DNA from: an uncultured Bacilli bacterium
GTDB taxonomy: Bacteria > Bacillota_I > Bacilli_A > RF39 > UBA660
Assembly (NCBI GenBank): GCA_947628495.1
Contig: CANRAC010000046.1
Coordinates: 1-7,732 of the forward strand
Length of the DNA: 7,732 nucleotides
Direction: 5' to 3'
Part shown: piece by piece, positions 1 to 4,976 of the stretch
Numbering within the stretch: the stretch's first letter is position 1
Layout of the letters: each line of letters opens with the position of its first letter
Made by a program: the position numbers and the translations under genes
Notes under the pieces: model-generated
Databases searched by the model: none
What the model saw: only the letters and a program-made list of their open reading frames with translations
Told to the model about the DNA's origin: nothing

Positions 1-212
1 TCAAAAAAGTTATTTGGTAAATTAATAATAAAATCATTATGATCAGGTTTTATAACCCTTTTATCAACTGGTTTTAGTGCATCAATTGGGATATTCCAAC
101 TATTTCCGTTTTTTACTGCACCTTCTATTCTTCCTTCTTTTAATAATTTTCTTATTCTTCTTTCACTAATATTCCATTTTAGAACAGCTTCTTTTGTAGT
201 CATAAATTCCAT
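1..212 (-). CDS. Excisionase/MerR-like helix-turn-helix DNA-binding protein, N-terminal part (runs off the window)
   Basis: This reading frame is not closed: 70 residues are visible and it continues past position 1. It begins MEFMTTKEAVLKWNISERR and continues through a basic helix with LLKEGRIEGAVKNGNSW and IPIDALKPVDKR. This is the pattern of the short winged HTH (HTH_17/excisionase-like) proteins: TxxEAxxxWxIS, then RRIRKLLKEGRI, then a wing of the type GxSWxIPxDAxKPxD. In known proteins this domain is often an N-terminal module in front of an effector domain such as Fic. Here residues 58-70 (KPDHNDFIINLPN region) already leave the HTH, so a second domain is likely, but it cannot be named. 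The start at 212 is chosen because AGAAGGG lies 8 bases upstream; an in-frame ATG at 203 is the alternative. The gene has its own promoter with an overlapping palindrome, which suggests repression. Its position downstream of secA, where prfB is common in Bacillota, suggests an accessory insertion. Confidence 0.8.
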   Translation of the reverse strand, partial: MEFMTTKEAVLKWNISERRIRKLLKEGRIEGAVKNGNSWNIPIDALKPVDKRVIKPDHNDFIINLPNNFF

Positions 213-234
213 AGATATCACCCTTCTCAAAGAG

Positions 235-263
235 ATTATACCGCAAACGGTATCTTTAATCAA
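235..263 (-). promoter_or_regulatory. Sigma-A type promoter of the HTH gene
   Basis: On the minus strand, TTGATT (263-258) and a perfect TATAAT (240-235) are separated by 17 bp. Transcription would start near 228 and give a leader of about 15 nt that includes the AGAAGGG ribosome binding site of the HTH gene. The spacer and the -10 are covered by a palindrome, listed separately. Confidence 0.7.
238..253. promoter_or_regulatory. Perfect 16-bp palindrome overlapping the -10: candidate operator
   Basis: The sequence ATACCGCAAACGGTAT is a perfect inverted repeat with 6-bp arms and a 4-base centre. It overlaps the TATAAT element and the spacer of the HTH gene promoter. A bound protein here would block RNA polymerase. 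The CCG/CGG core stands out against the AT-rich surroundings. The binding protein is unknown; the downstream HTH protein is a candidate, although excisionase-like domains often bind non-palindromic sites. Confidence 0.6.
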
Positions 264-380
264 TAATTTTAATCTTTTTATTTATAATTCACCAAATATT
301 GCAGAACTTTTAATATAAAATTGTATTTATATGCACTTATTGATATTCTAAACAAAAATCTTTCAAAATTCATTTTCTTT

Positions 381-429
381 TGTTCCTTTTAACATACAAT
401 TTTATCGCGTTTGTATGTTAGAAGGAACA
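381..429. repeat. Large inverted repeat: 19-bp stem with 11-nt loop
   Basis: Left arm TGTTCCTTTTAACATACAA (381-399) and right arm TTGTATGTTAGAAGGAACA (411-429) pair over 19 positions with a single non-Watson-Crick position. On a plus-strand RNA that position (T389/G421) is a G-U wobble; on a minus-strand RNA it is a C-A mismatch. The structure is therefore better preserved as plus-strand RNA, and on that strand it is followed by CGCTTTTTGCTTTTT, which is terminator-like. No plus-strand gene is visible upstream. It could be the end of a small RNA, a miniature mobile-element remnant, or a read-through block. Confidence 0.75.
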
Positions 430-447
430 CGCTTTTTGCTTTTTACA

Positions 448-490
448 TAAAAATTAAAAAATGTTAACATACTTTATTCGTTAACATTTT
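448..490 (-). terminator. Likely secA transcription terminator (possibly bidirectional)
   Basis: Arms AAAATGTTAAC (458-468) and GTTAACATTTT (480-490) form a perfect 11-bp stem around an 11-nt loop. In the minus direction the stem runs into TTTTTAATTTTT (down to 448). It lies about 57 bases after the secA stop codon with no gene between. The stem is GC-poor and the loop is long, so efficiency is uncertain. T-rich sequence also follows on the plus strand. Confidence 0.6.
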
Positions 491-547
491 CTTTAATTTT
501 AAATGATTTTTTATTTTTTTAAATTGCTTGTAAAACCTTATTTTAAA

Positions 548-3034
548 TTATTTCCCACAACAATTTTTGTATTTCTTACCACTGCCACAAGGACATGGTT
601 CATTTCTACCTACTTTTTTTACTCTTTTTGGAGTAGCTTTAGCTTTAGTTTTACCATCATTAGCAAGCATTTTCTCTGGTTGTTTTCTTTCCGTGTTTTG
701 TCTTACCTCAGCATTCATCATATAGATAGCAATCTTAGCATCTATATTATCTAACATACGGTCAAATATTTCATAACCCTCCATAGCATAGGCTTGTAAT
801 GGATTAGTTTGACCATAACCACGAAGACCGATAGCTTCTCTTAAATGTTCCATTGAACTAATATGCTCAATCCAAGCATCGTCGATAACACGAAGAGAAA
901 TAGCACGCTCAAATTCATTAGATATTTCTTTTGGTAATTCTTTAATTTTATTTTCATATTCTTTAATAACTAAATCAGATAAGTATTCAATAATTTCTTC
1001 GTTAGACTTACCCTTAATATCTTCAACATCAATATTATTCTTAGTTAAATTAACGTTGAAATAATCTGTAATTTTCGTTAAATCGTCATCTGTTAAATAG
1101 CCTTCTGGTTCAATGTGAGATTCAATTAAACTAGAAATGTTAATTTTAAAAGTTTCTAGAATACGCGCGTGAATATCATCATTATCTAAAATTTCATTAC
1201 GCCTTGTATAAATAATATCTCTTTGCTCATTCATGATATCATCATAATCAAGCAAATTCTTACGTCTATCAAAGTTGTTTCCTTCCACTTTCTTTTGAGC
1301 AGACTCAATACTTTTCGTAAAAGTTTTAGAACGAATAGCTTGATCATCAGTTATTCCTAAACTTTGAAGCATATTTTTAATTTTATCAGTACCAAAACGA
1401 CGCATTAAGTCATCTTCAAAAGAGACAAAGAATTGACTCATTCCTGGATCACCTTGACGACCAGCACGACCACGTAATTGGTTATCAATACGACGAGATT
1501 CATGACGTTCTGTCCCAATTACACAAAGTCCGCCAAGTTCAACAACACCTTCACCTAATTTAATATCGGTTCCACGTCCGGCCATGTTAGTAGCAATGGT
1601 AATAGCACCTTTTTGTCCTGCTTTTGCTATGATTTCCGCTTCACGTTCGTGATTTTTGGCATTTAAAACTTCGTGTTTTAAACCTTCTTTTTTAAGTAAA
1701 GCACTTAAATGTTCATTGGATTCAACAGAAATAGTACCAACTAATATTGGTTGTCCTGTTTCATGAATTTGTTTAATAGTTTTGATAATAGCTTTATATT
1801 TACCTTTTTCATTGGAATAAACAAGATCAGCTAAATCTTCACGAATTACCGGTTTATTAGTAGGAATTTGAATAACGTACATGTTATAAATATTTCTAAA
1901 TTCCTCTTCTTCAGTTTTAGCTGTACCTGTCATACCTGATAACTTATTATACATTCTAAATAAATTTTGGAAAGTTATAGTAGCTAAAGTTTTAGTTTCT
2001 TCATTAATCGTGACATGCTCTTTAGCTTCTAAAGCTTGATGTAAACCATCACTAAATTGACGACCATGCATTAAACGACCTGTAAATTGATCAACAATAA
2101 TTACAGCATCATTTTCCACTACATAGTCAATATCTTTTTTAAAACCATAATTAGCTTTTAAAGCTTGATTAATATGATGAACTAAAACAGCATTATCTAA
2201 ATCATATAGATTTTTAAGTCTGAAGATTTTTTCAACCTTTTCACTACCAATCTCTGATAAAGATACGTTTTTCGTTTTAACATCAACAACGTAATCTTCT
2301 TCTTTTAAAGATTTAACAGCTCTATCAGCTTGTTCATATAAATTCTTCGCATCAAATTTACCACCAGAAATAATAAGAGGTGTACGTGCTTCATCGATTA
2401 AAATAGAGTCCACTTCATCGACAATACAGAAGTTAAGTGGTCGTTGTACTCTATCTTCTTTGCGAATAACCATATTGTCTCTTAAATAATCAAAACCAAC
2501 TTCATTATTAGTCGAGTAGACAATATCACAATCATATACTTCTTTTTTCTCTTGAGCGGAAAGTTCTCTTAAATTTAGACCAACTGTTAATCCTAAGAAT
2601 CTAAAAATTTCGCCCATCCATTCAGAGTCACGTTTAGCCAAGAATTCATTAACGGTAATAATATGCACACCTTTACCAGTTAAAGCATTTAAATAAGCAG
2701 GCATGGTTTCTGTTAAGGTTTTACCTTCACCAGTTTTCATTTCCGCTATATTACCAAAATGGATAGCTAGACCACCTATAATTTGAACATAGTAAGGCTT
2801 CTCGCCAATTAATCTAAAGGCTGCTTCTCTGACAGTGGCAAAAGCTTCAACAATTAAATCATCTAATTCTTCACCTTTATCTAATCTCTTTTTAAATTCT
2901 TCGGTTTTAGCTTGTAGCTTTTTATCAGTTAATTTAGAATATTCTTCTTCTAATTCCATGACTTTATCAGCTATCGCTTCAAACCTTTTTAATTCTTTAT
3001 ACTCTGAGTCAATTAATTTTCTAAAAAATCCCAT
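548..3034 (-). CDS. secA: Preprotein translocase subunit SecA
   Basis: SecA is the ATPase motor that pushes unfolded preproteins through the SecYEG channel at the cytoplasmic membrane. The protein has 828 residues, close to the roughly 840 of Bacillus SecA. Visible landmarks in order are the start MGFFRKLIDSEYKELKRFE; the Walker A segment MKTGEGKT (about 99-106); the Walker B DEVDS with IDEARTP (about 206-218); the motif region AGRGTDIKLG and the arginine-finger segment QLRGRAGRQGDPG of the second nucleotide-binding fold; the helical scaffold HLREAIGLRGYGQTNP; and the C-terminal zinc finger CPCGSGKKYKNCC that binds SecB or ribosomes in this family. An in-frame ATG at 3049 would add five residues, but it sits inside the GGAGGAG ribosome binding site, which is 8 bases before the ATG at 3034. 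The later start also gives the family's usual N-terminus. It lies downstream of hpf, a widespread Bacillota order, but is not followed by prfB here. Confidence 0.98.
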   Translation of the reverse strand: MGFFRKLIDSEYKELKRFEAIADKVMELEEEYSKLTDKKLQAKTEEFKKRLDKGEELDDLIVEAFATVREAAFRLIGEKPYYVQIIGGLAIHFGNIAEMKTGEGKTLTETMPAYLNALTGKGVHIITVNEFLAKRDSEWMGEIFRFLGLTVGLNLRELSAQEKKEVYDCDIVYSTNNEVGFDYLRDNMVIRKEDRVQRPLNFCIVDEVDSILIDEARTPLIISGGKFDAKNLYEQADRAVKSLKEEDYVVDVKTKNVSLSEIGSEKVEKIFRLKNLYDLDNAVLVHHINQALKANYGFKKDIDYVVENDAVIIVDQFTGRLMHGRQFSDGLHQALEAKEHVTINEETKTLATITFQNLFRMYNKLSGMTGTAKTEEEEFRNIYNMYVIQIPTNKPVIREDLADLVYSNEKGKYKAIIKTIKQIHETGQPILVGTISVESNEHLSALLKKEGLKHEVLNAKNHEREAEIIAKAGQKGAITIATNMAGRGTDIKLGEGVVELGGLCVIGTERHESRRIDNQLRGRAGRQGDPGMSQFFVSFEDDLMRRFGTDKIKNMLQSLGITDDQAIRSKTFTKSIESAQKKVEGNNFDRRKNLLDYDDIMNEQRDIIYTRRNEILDNDDIHARILETFKINISSLIESHIEPEGYLTDDDLTKITDYFNVNLTKNNIDVEDIKGKSNEEIIEYLSDLVIKEYENKIKELPKEISNEFERAISLRVIDDAWIEHISSMEHLREAIGLRGYGQTNPLQAYAMEGYEIFDRMLDNIDAKIAIYMMNAEVRQNTERKQPEKMLANDGKTKAKATPKRVKKVGRNEPCPCGSGKKYKNCCGK

Positions 3035-3054
3035 AATGCACTCCTCCATCTAGT

Positions 3055-3083
3055 ATTCTATCATAAATAAAAAGAGTTTTCAC
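3055..3083 (-). promoter_or_regulatory. Candidate secA promoter within and after the hpf terminator
   Basis: An extended -10, TGATAGAAT (hexamer 3060-3055), lies 17 bp after GTGAAA (3083-3078), a 4/6 match to the -35. The -35 would fall in the loop and arm of the hpf terminator hairpin. Transcription would start near 3048, giving a leader of about 15 nt that contains GGAGGAG and excludes the upstream ATG at 3049. Read-through from hpf is an alternative source of secA mRNA. Confidence 0.45.
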
Positions 3084-3088
3084 TCTTT
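3065..3088 (-). terminator. Rho-independent terminator of hpf
   Basis: On the minus strand, AAAGAGT-GAAA-ACTCTTT forms a 7-bp stem with a stable GAAA tetraloop (3088-3071), followed by TTATTT. The first arm overlaps the hpf stop codon at 3089-3087. Confidence 0.75.
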
Positions 3089-3617
3089 ATTTCATATTTA
3101 TTAACCCATAATGGCCATCTTTTCGTTTATAAACAACCGAAATACATTCTTCCTTTATGTTTTTAAAAGCAAAAAAGTCATGATTTATAAGTTCCATTTG
3201 TAAGATTGCTTCCTCTTCATCCATTGGTTTAGATTCCACATTTTTTCTCTTAACAATTTTTTCTTCATTTTCTTTTTCATCACTTTCATAATTAAATATG
3301 AAATCTACTGTATCAATATTTTTATATTTATTATTTAATCTAGTTTTATTCTTTCTGATTTGTCTTTCTAATTTATCAATAACTAAATCAGTCGCCGCAT
3401 ACAAATCTTTGTGAGATTCTTCGGCCCTTAAGGTAAAACGAGTTGTAGGAACCGTAATTTCAATAATTTGGTCTAAACCTCTAATTCGCACCTTAACATT
3501 AGCTTCGAGATTTTCACTATTTTCAAAATAACGATTTAGTCTTTCTAATTTACTTTCAATATAGTCTTTAATAGCTGGTGTAATATCTATTTTTTCACCA
3601 CGGATATTAAGTTTCAT
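3087..3617 (-). CDS. hpf: Ribosome hibernation promoting factor, long form
   Basis: The 176-residue protein has the two parts of long HPF (YvyD type). Residues 1 to about 105 form the S30AE domain that binds the 30S decoding centre (start MKLNIRGEKIDITPAIKDYIESKL; later ADLVIDKLERQIRKNK-like helix as ATDLVIDKLERQIRKNKTR). A charged linker rich in Lys and Glu follows. The C-terminal dimerisation domain, about 120-176, reads MDEEEAILQMELINHDFFAF and ends VVYKRKDGHYGLINMK. The tail domain joins two 70S ribosomes into inactive 100S particles in starved cells. AGGAAGGTGG lies 7 bases before the start, and an extended -10 promoter lies just upstream. The neighbours csp and secA fit a stress and housekeeping cluster. 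Nothing is broken; the length and motifs are as expected. Confidence 0.96.
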   Translation of the reverse strand: MKLNIRGEKIDITPAIKDYIESKLERLNRYFENSENLEANVKVRIRGLDQIIEITVPTTRFTLRAEESHKDLYAATDLVIDKLERQIRKNKTRLNNKYKNIDTVDFIFNYESDEKENEEKIVKRKNVESKPMDEEEAILQMELINHDFFAFKNIKEECISVVYKRKDGHYGLINMK

Positions 3618-3639
3618 TAATATACCACCTTCCTATTAA

Positions 3640-3648
3640 ATTATATCA
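3640..3648 (-). promoter_or_regulatory. Extended -10 promoter of hpf
   Basis: TGATATAAT (3648-3640) is a perfect extended -10. No convincing -35 is present 16-18 bp upstream, where the csp terminator T-tract lies. The predicted start, near 3633, gives a leader of about 16 nt with AGGAAGGTGG. Lack of a -35 is tolerated by extended -10 promoters, or points to a helper or alternative sigma factor. Confidence 0.55.
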
Positions 3649-3658
3649 TTACTTTCAT

Positions 3659-3681
3659 AAAAAAACTACTAAATAGTAGTT
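3659..3681 (-). terminator. Rho-independent terminator of csp, overlapping its stop codon
   Basis: On the minus strand AACTACT-ATTT-AGTAGTT forms a 7-bp stem with a 4-nt loop (3681-3664), followed immediately by a run of T to 3659. The csp stop codon TAG at 3671-3669 is inside the hairpin, so the last codons of csp double as the terminator. Confidence 0.8.
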
Positions 3682-3881
3682 AATTGTACTTCGGTTACCT
3701 CTTGTGCTTGTAACCCTTTTGAAGTTTCAATAAGTTTAAAATCTACGATGTCCCCTTCTTTTAAAGTCTTATAACCATCTTTAATGATTGCTGAATAATG
3801 CACAAAGATATCTTCTAAATCATTATATTTGATAAATCCAAATCCTTTTTCGGCATTAAACCATTTGACTTTACCTCTCAT
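3669..3881 (-). CDS. csp: Cold shock protein (CspA/CspB family)
   Basis: A 70-residue single cold-shock domain, the usual size for the family. It binds single-stranded RNA and DNA and melts RNA structures in the cytoplasm. It starts MRGKVKWFNAEKGFGFIKY, with RNP1 as KGFGFI (about residues 12-17), and RNP2 as DIFVHYS (about 28-34). An upstream GTG at 3890 would add MIV, but the ATG at 3881 matches the family N-terminus and has GAGGTG 8 bases before it; the GTG cannot be fully excluded. It has its own promoter (3929-3957) and a terminator overlapping the stop codon, so it is probably monocistronic. The predicted leader is only about 40 nt, too short for the long cold-sensing leader known from E. 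coli cspA. Confidence 0.95.
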   Translation of the reverse strand: MRGKVKWFNAEKGFGFIKYNDLEDIFVHYSAIIKDGYKTLKEGDIVDFKLIETSKGLQAQEVTEVQLTTI

Positions 3882-3928
3882 TACTATCACACCTCACCTT
3901 CCAGTTCAAACTTCCAAACTACATCTTT

Positions 3929-3957
3929 AATATAACTGCTATGCCTTTAAGTTTCAA
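3929..3957 (-). promoter_or_regulatory. Sigma-A promoter of csp
   Basis: TTGAAA (3957-3952) and TATATT (3934-3929) are each 5/6 matches to consensus and have a 17-bp spacer on the minus strand. Transcription would start near 3922, about 41 bases before the ATG. Confidence 0.7.
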
Positions 3958-4002
3958 CAAAATTCGGTCGACAAATTTCGTCCTTTTTTATAAAGAGCAG
4001 CA

Positions 4003-4029
4003 TGGACAATTTTATCAAATATCTATAAT
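4003..4029 (+). promoter_or_regulatory. Possible plus-strand promoter for a short leader or small RNA
   Basis: TGGACA (4003-4008, 5/6) is followed by a perfect TATAAT (4024-4029), but the spacer is only 15 bp, shorter than the usual 16-18. If active, transcription would start near 4036 and meet the hairpin at 4075-4101, giving an RNA of about 75 nt or a premature stop ahead of agrB. Confidence 0.3.
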
Positions 4030-4037
4030 TATGTTTT

Positions 4038-4141
4038 AAAGTTTGTCTAAAATTACTATTTTTATGTCTTAAAAAAACTACTAGCTAAAATTTAGTGGTT
4101 TGTCTTTTTTAAAAATCAATGCATCAATTATTTGAGACAAC
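4038..4141. promoter_or_regulatory. Four GTCT-core repeats upstream of agrB: candidate AgrA (LytTR) sites
   Basis: Related elements are AAAGTTTGTCTAA (from 4038), TTTATGTCTTAAA (from 4061, 21 bp after the first GTCT), GTGGTTTGTCTTT (from 4095) and, inverted, TTGAGACAACTGA (4132-4144; reads TCAGTTGTCTCAA on the minus strand). AAAGTTTGT fits the published Staphylococcus AgrA pattern of the form [TA][AC][CA]GTTN[AG][TC]; the others fit partly. LytTR regulators usually bind two direct repeats about two helical turns apart, which matches the 21-bp step. The inverted copy would sit around -40 of the predicted agrB start. The region is AT-rich, so chance similarity is possible. Confidence 0.35.
4075..4110 (+). 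terminator. Terminator-like hairpin upstream of agrB
   Basis: AAACTACTA (4075-4083) pairs with TAGTGGTTT (4093-4101) over 9 bp around a 9-nt loop and is followed by GTCTTTTTT. The one variant position is a G-U wobble on the plus strand but a mismatch on the minus strand, favouring a plus-strand RNA. No plus-strand gene precedes it, so it would end a short RNA started near 4036, attenuate a long agrB transcript, or block read-through antisense to csp. Its left arm shares the run of A plus ACTACTA with the csp terminator. Confidence 0.4.
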
Positions 4142-4165
4142 TGATACGATTTAAGCAAATTTTTT

Positions 4166-4174
4166 TGATATTAT
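4166..4174 (+). promoter_or_regulatory. Extended -10 of the agrBD promoter
   Basis: TGATATTAT is an extended -10 with a 5/6 hexamer (4169-4174). No recognisable -35 is found 16-18 bp upstream, as expected for a promoter needing an activator such as AgrA. Transcription would start near 4181, giving a leader of about 18 nt that carries AGAAGGG seven bases before the agrB ATG. Confidence 0.4.
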
Positions 4175-4198
4175 AAACGTAGGGAGAAGGGTGATGGC

Positions 4199-4801
4199 AT
4201 GAAGCAAAAATTTTTAACTTATTCGCTTAATATTATAAACAAAAACAACAACTATGATGAAATTAAACTTGCAGAATTAAAATATGGCTTAGAAGGCTTT
4301 TACATTACTTTAACCAAAATGAGTATATATATATTAATATCTATTATTTTTGGAGTATTTAAAGAGTTTCTCTTATTTCTAGCATTTTTTTCGCCTTTAA
4401 GAGGTTTTGGCTTTGGCTTTCATGCTAAAAATAGCTTAGGATGTTGGTTAGTAACTACCCCTGTTTTTGCCTGTATTCCGATTTTAGCTAAAAATATTTT
4501 TATTCCTAATTTAATAGTCCACTGTTTTATTATATTTGCTATTATATCATTTTATTTATTTGCTCCTGCTGATACAAAAAGCAAACCATTAGTAAATAAG
4601 AAAAAAAGATTATTAAATAAATGCATTATTGTTTTAATTAGTATTATTTATTTATTTTTAACTTTATTTTTTAAAAATCACTTATTTATAAACACTATTA
4701 TGTTTGCCTGTTTATGGGAAGCAATTTGTGTTAACCCATTGATGTATAAGATTTTTGGACAACCATTTAACAATTATAAAACATATCTAAGTACGGTTTA
4801 A
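4199..4801 (+). CDS. agrB: AgrB-like membrane peptidase (accessory gene regulator B family)
   Basis: AgrB is a membrane cysteine endopeptidase that cuts the C-terminal segment from AgrD and closes the thiolactone or lactone ring of the signal peptide. The 200-residue protein shows the catalytic pair His75 and Cys82 in GFHAKNSLGC, with the spacing of seven seen in Staphylococcus AgrB (His77, Cys84). Arg68 precedes it in LRGFGFGFHA. The conserved loop FAPADTKSKPL follows at about 120-130 and then a basic stretch NKKKR. Hydrophobic segments are near 41-64, 83-98, 104-121, 142-158 and 160-174, so it is a multi-pass inner-membrane protein. AGAAGGG seven bases upstream supports the start. An out-of-frame ATG at 4194 (ATGGCATGA) overlaps the start and probably does not matter. 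The AgrD-like gene begins 48 bases after the stop. All key residues are present and the gene looks intact. Confidence 0.95.
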   Translation: MKQKFLTYSLNIINKNNNYDEIKLAELKYGLEGFYITLTKMSIYILISIIFGVFKEFLLFLAFFSPLRGFGFGFHAKNSLGCWLVTTPVFACIPILAKNIFIPNLIVHCFIIFAIISFYLFAPADTKSKPLVNKKKRLLNKCIIVLISIIYLFLTLFFKNHLFINTIMFACLWEAICVNPLMYKIFGQPFNNYKTYLSTV

Positions 4802-4835
4802 ATGTTATTTAATAGATTTAAACAAATTTAAAAAG

Positions 4836-4842
4836 AAGGAGG
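4836..4842 (+). promoter_or_regulatory. Near-perfect ribosome binding site of agrD
   Basis: AAGGAGG stands seven bases before the ATG at 4850. This strong site, in a 48-base gap after agrB, is the main non-protein evidence that the 38-codon frame is translated, and it suggests that much more AgrD than AgrB is made. Confidence 0.85.
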
Positions 4843-4849
4843 CGAAATT

Positions 4850-4966
4850 ATGTTATCAGTTGTATTAGAAGGTATCGGTTCATTATTTGCAAAAACTGCA
4901 AACAACTTTACTTGGTTCTGGTGTTCAGATGAACCAGCAGAATGCCCAAAATCATTAATTAAATAA
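4850..4966 (+). CDS. agrD: AgrD-like signal pro-peptide, 38 residues, with atypical ring residue
   Basis: This very small gene encodes MLSVVLEGIGSLFAKTAN, then NFTWFWCS, then DEPAECPKSLIK. The layout is that of AgrD: an amphipathic N-terminal helix that anchors the peptide to the membrane, a short aromatic signal core, and an acidic proline-containing tail (D27 E28 P29 to P33 K34) like the DE.EVPKEL or QP..PKSL tails recognised by AgrB. In known AgrD the cut lies just before the DE or xQP motif and the ring-forming Cys (or Ser) is five residues from it. Here that place is Trp22. The nearest nucleophiles are Thr21 and a displaced Cys25, with a second Cys32 in the tail. The mature signal therefore cannot be read off directly; a Thr21 lactone or another cleavage register are options. 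Identity as AgrD rests on the tail, the size, the strong ribosome binding site and the position after agrB. Confidence 0.9.
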   Translation: MLSVVLEGIGSLFAKTANNFTWFWCSDEPAECPKSLIK

Positions 4967-4976
4967 TTAATTATTT
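4961..4976. repeat. Perfect 16-bp palindrome holding both stop codons
   Basis: AAATAATTAATTATTT is its own reverse complement. The last Lys codon and TAA of agrD (4961-4966) and the last Lys codon and TAA of agrC (4976-4971) are its two ends, so the convergent genes finish symmetrically with four bases between the stops. The stem would be pure A-T and is not followed by a T-run, so it is weak as a terminator. Confidence 0.8.

Larger units (their letters stand above)
213..547. other. Non-coding stretch between secA and the HTH gene
   Basis: No convincing gene is visible in these 335 bases. The stretch holds, from left to right, the HTH gene leader and promoter with its palindrome (213-263), a very AT-rich part without clear signals (264-380), a large hairpin (381-429), a second hairpin serving as the likely secA terminator (458-490), and an AT-rich tail up to the secA stop codon. 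A 31-codon minus-strand reading frame (278-373) exists but is weakly supported. No tRNA or rRNA signature is seen. Confidence 0.7.
3882..4198. other. Divergent regulatory gap between csp and agrB
   Basis: These 317 bases contain no convincing gene. From csp towards agrB they hold the csp leader and promoter (to 3957), a short GTCGAC-containing AT-rich stretch without a clear role (about 3958-4000), a possible plus-strand promoter (4003-4029), repeats with a GTCT core (4038-4141), a terminator-like hairpin (4075-4110), and an extended -10 with the agrB ribosome binding site (4166-4191). Confidence 0.7.

Noticed and set aside
307..332. ATATAAA/TTTATAT inverted repeat as a terminator or operator
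   Set aside because: It is made of A and T only, 7 bp long in a very AT-rich stretch, and has no T-run or adjacent gene end, so chance is sufficient.
503..754. 83-codon plus-strand reading frame over the secA 3' end
   Set aside because: It is antisense to the well-conserved secA C-terminus, is very rich in Phe and Ser as expected from AT-rich antisense sequence, and has no ribosome binding site.
3035..3049. Upstream ATG giving SecA five extra residues (MEECI)
   Set aside because: The codons for these residues are the ribosome binding site GGAGGAG of the ATG at 3034, and SecA proteins normally begin MG(L/F).
2835..3053. 72-codon plus-strand reading frame over the secA 5' end
   Set aside because: It lies wholly opposite the secA N-terminus, shows no domain, and its Ser/Leu-rich composition is what the antisense of Lys/Glu-rich coding gives.
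3961..3980. GTCGAC with flanking AAATT/AATTT as an operator
   Set aside because: The symmetry does not extend past the six-base core, and it lies upstream of the csp -35 without other signals.
4802..4831. Nine-codon frame MLFNRFKQI directly after the agrB stop
   Set aside because: No ribosome binding site is present and the peptide resembles nothing; the agrD start at 4850 has a near-perfect site.
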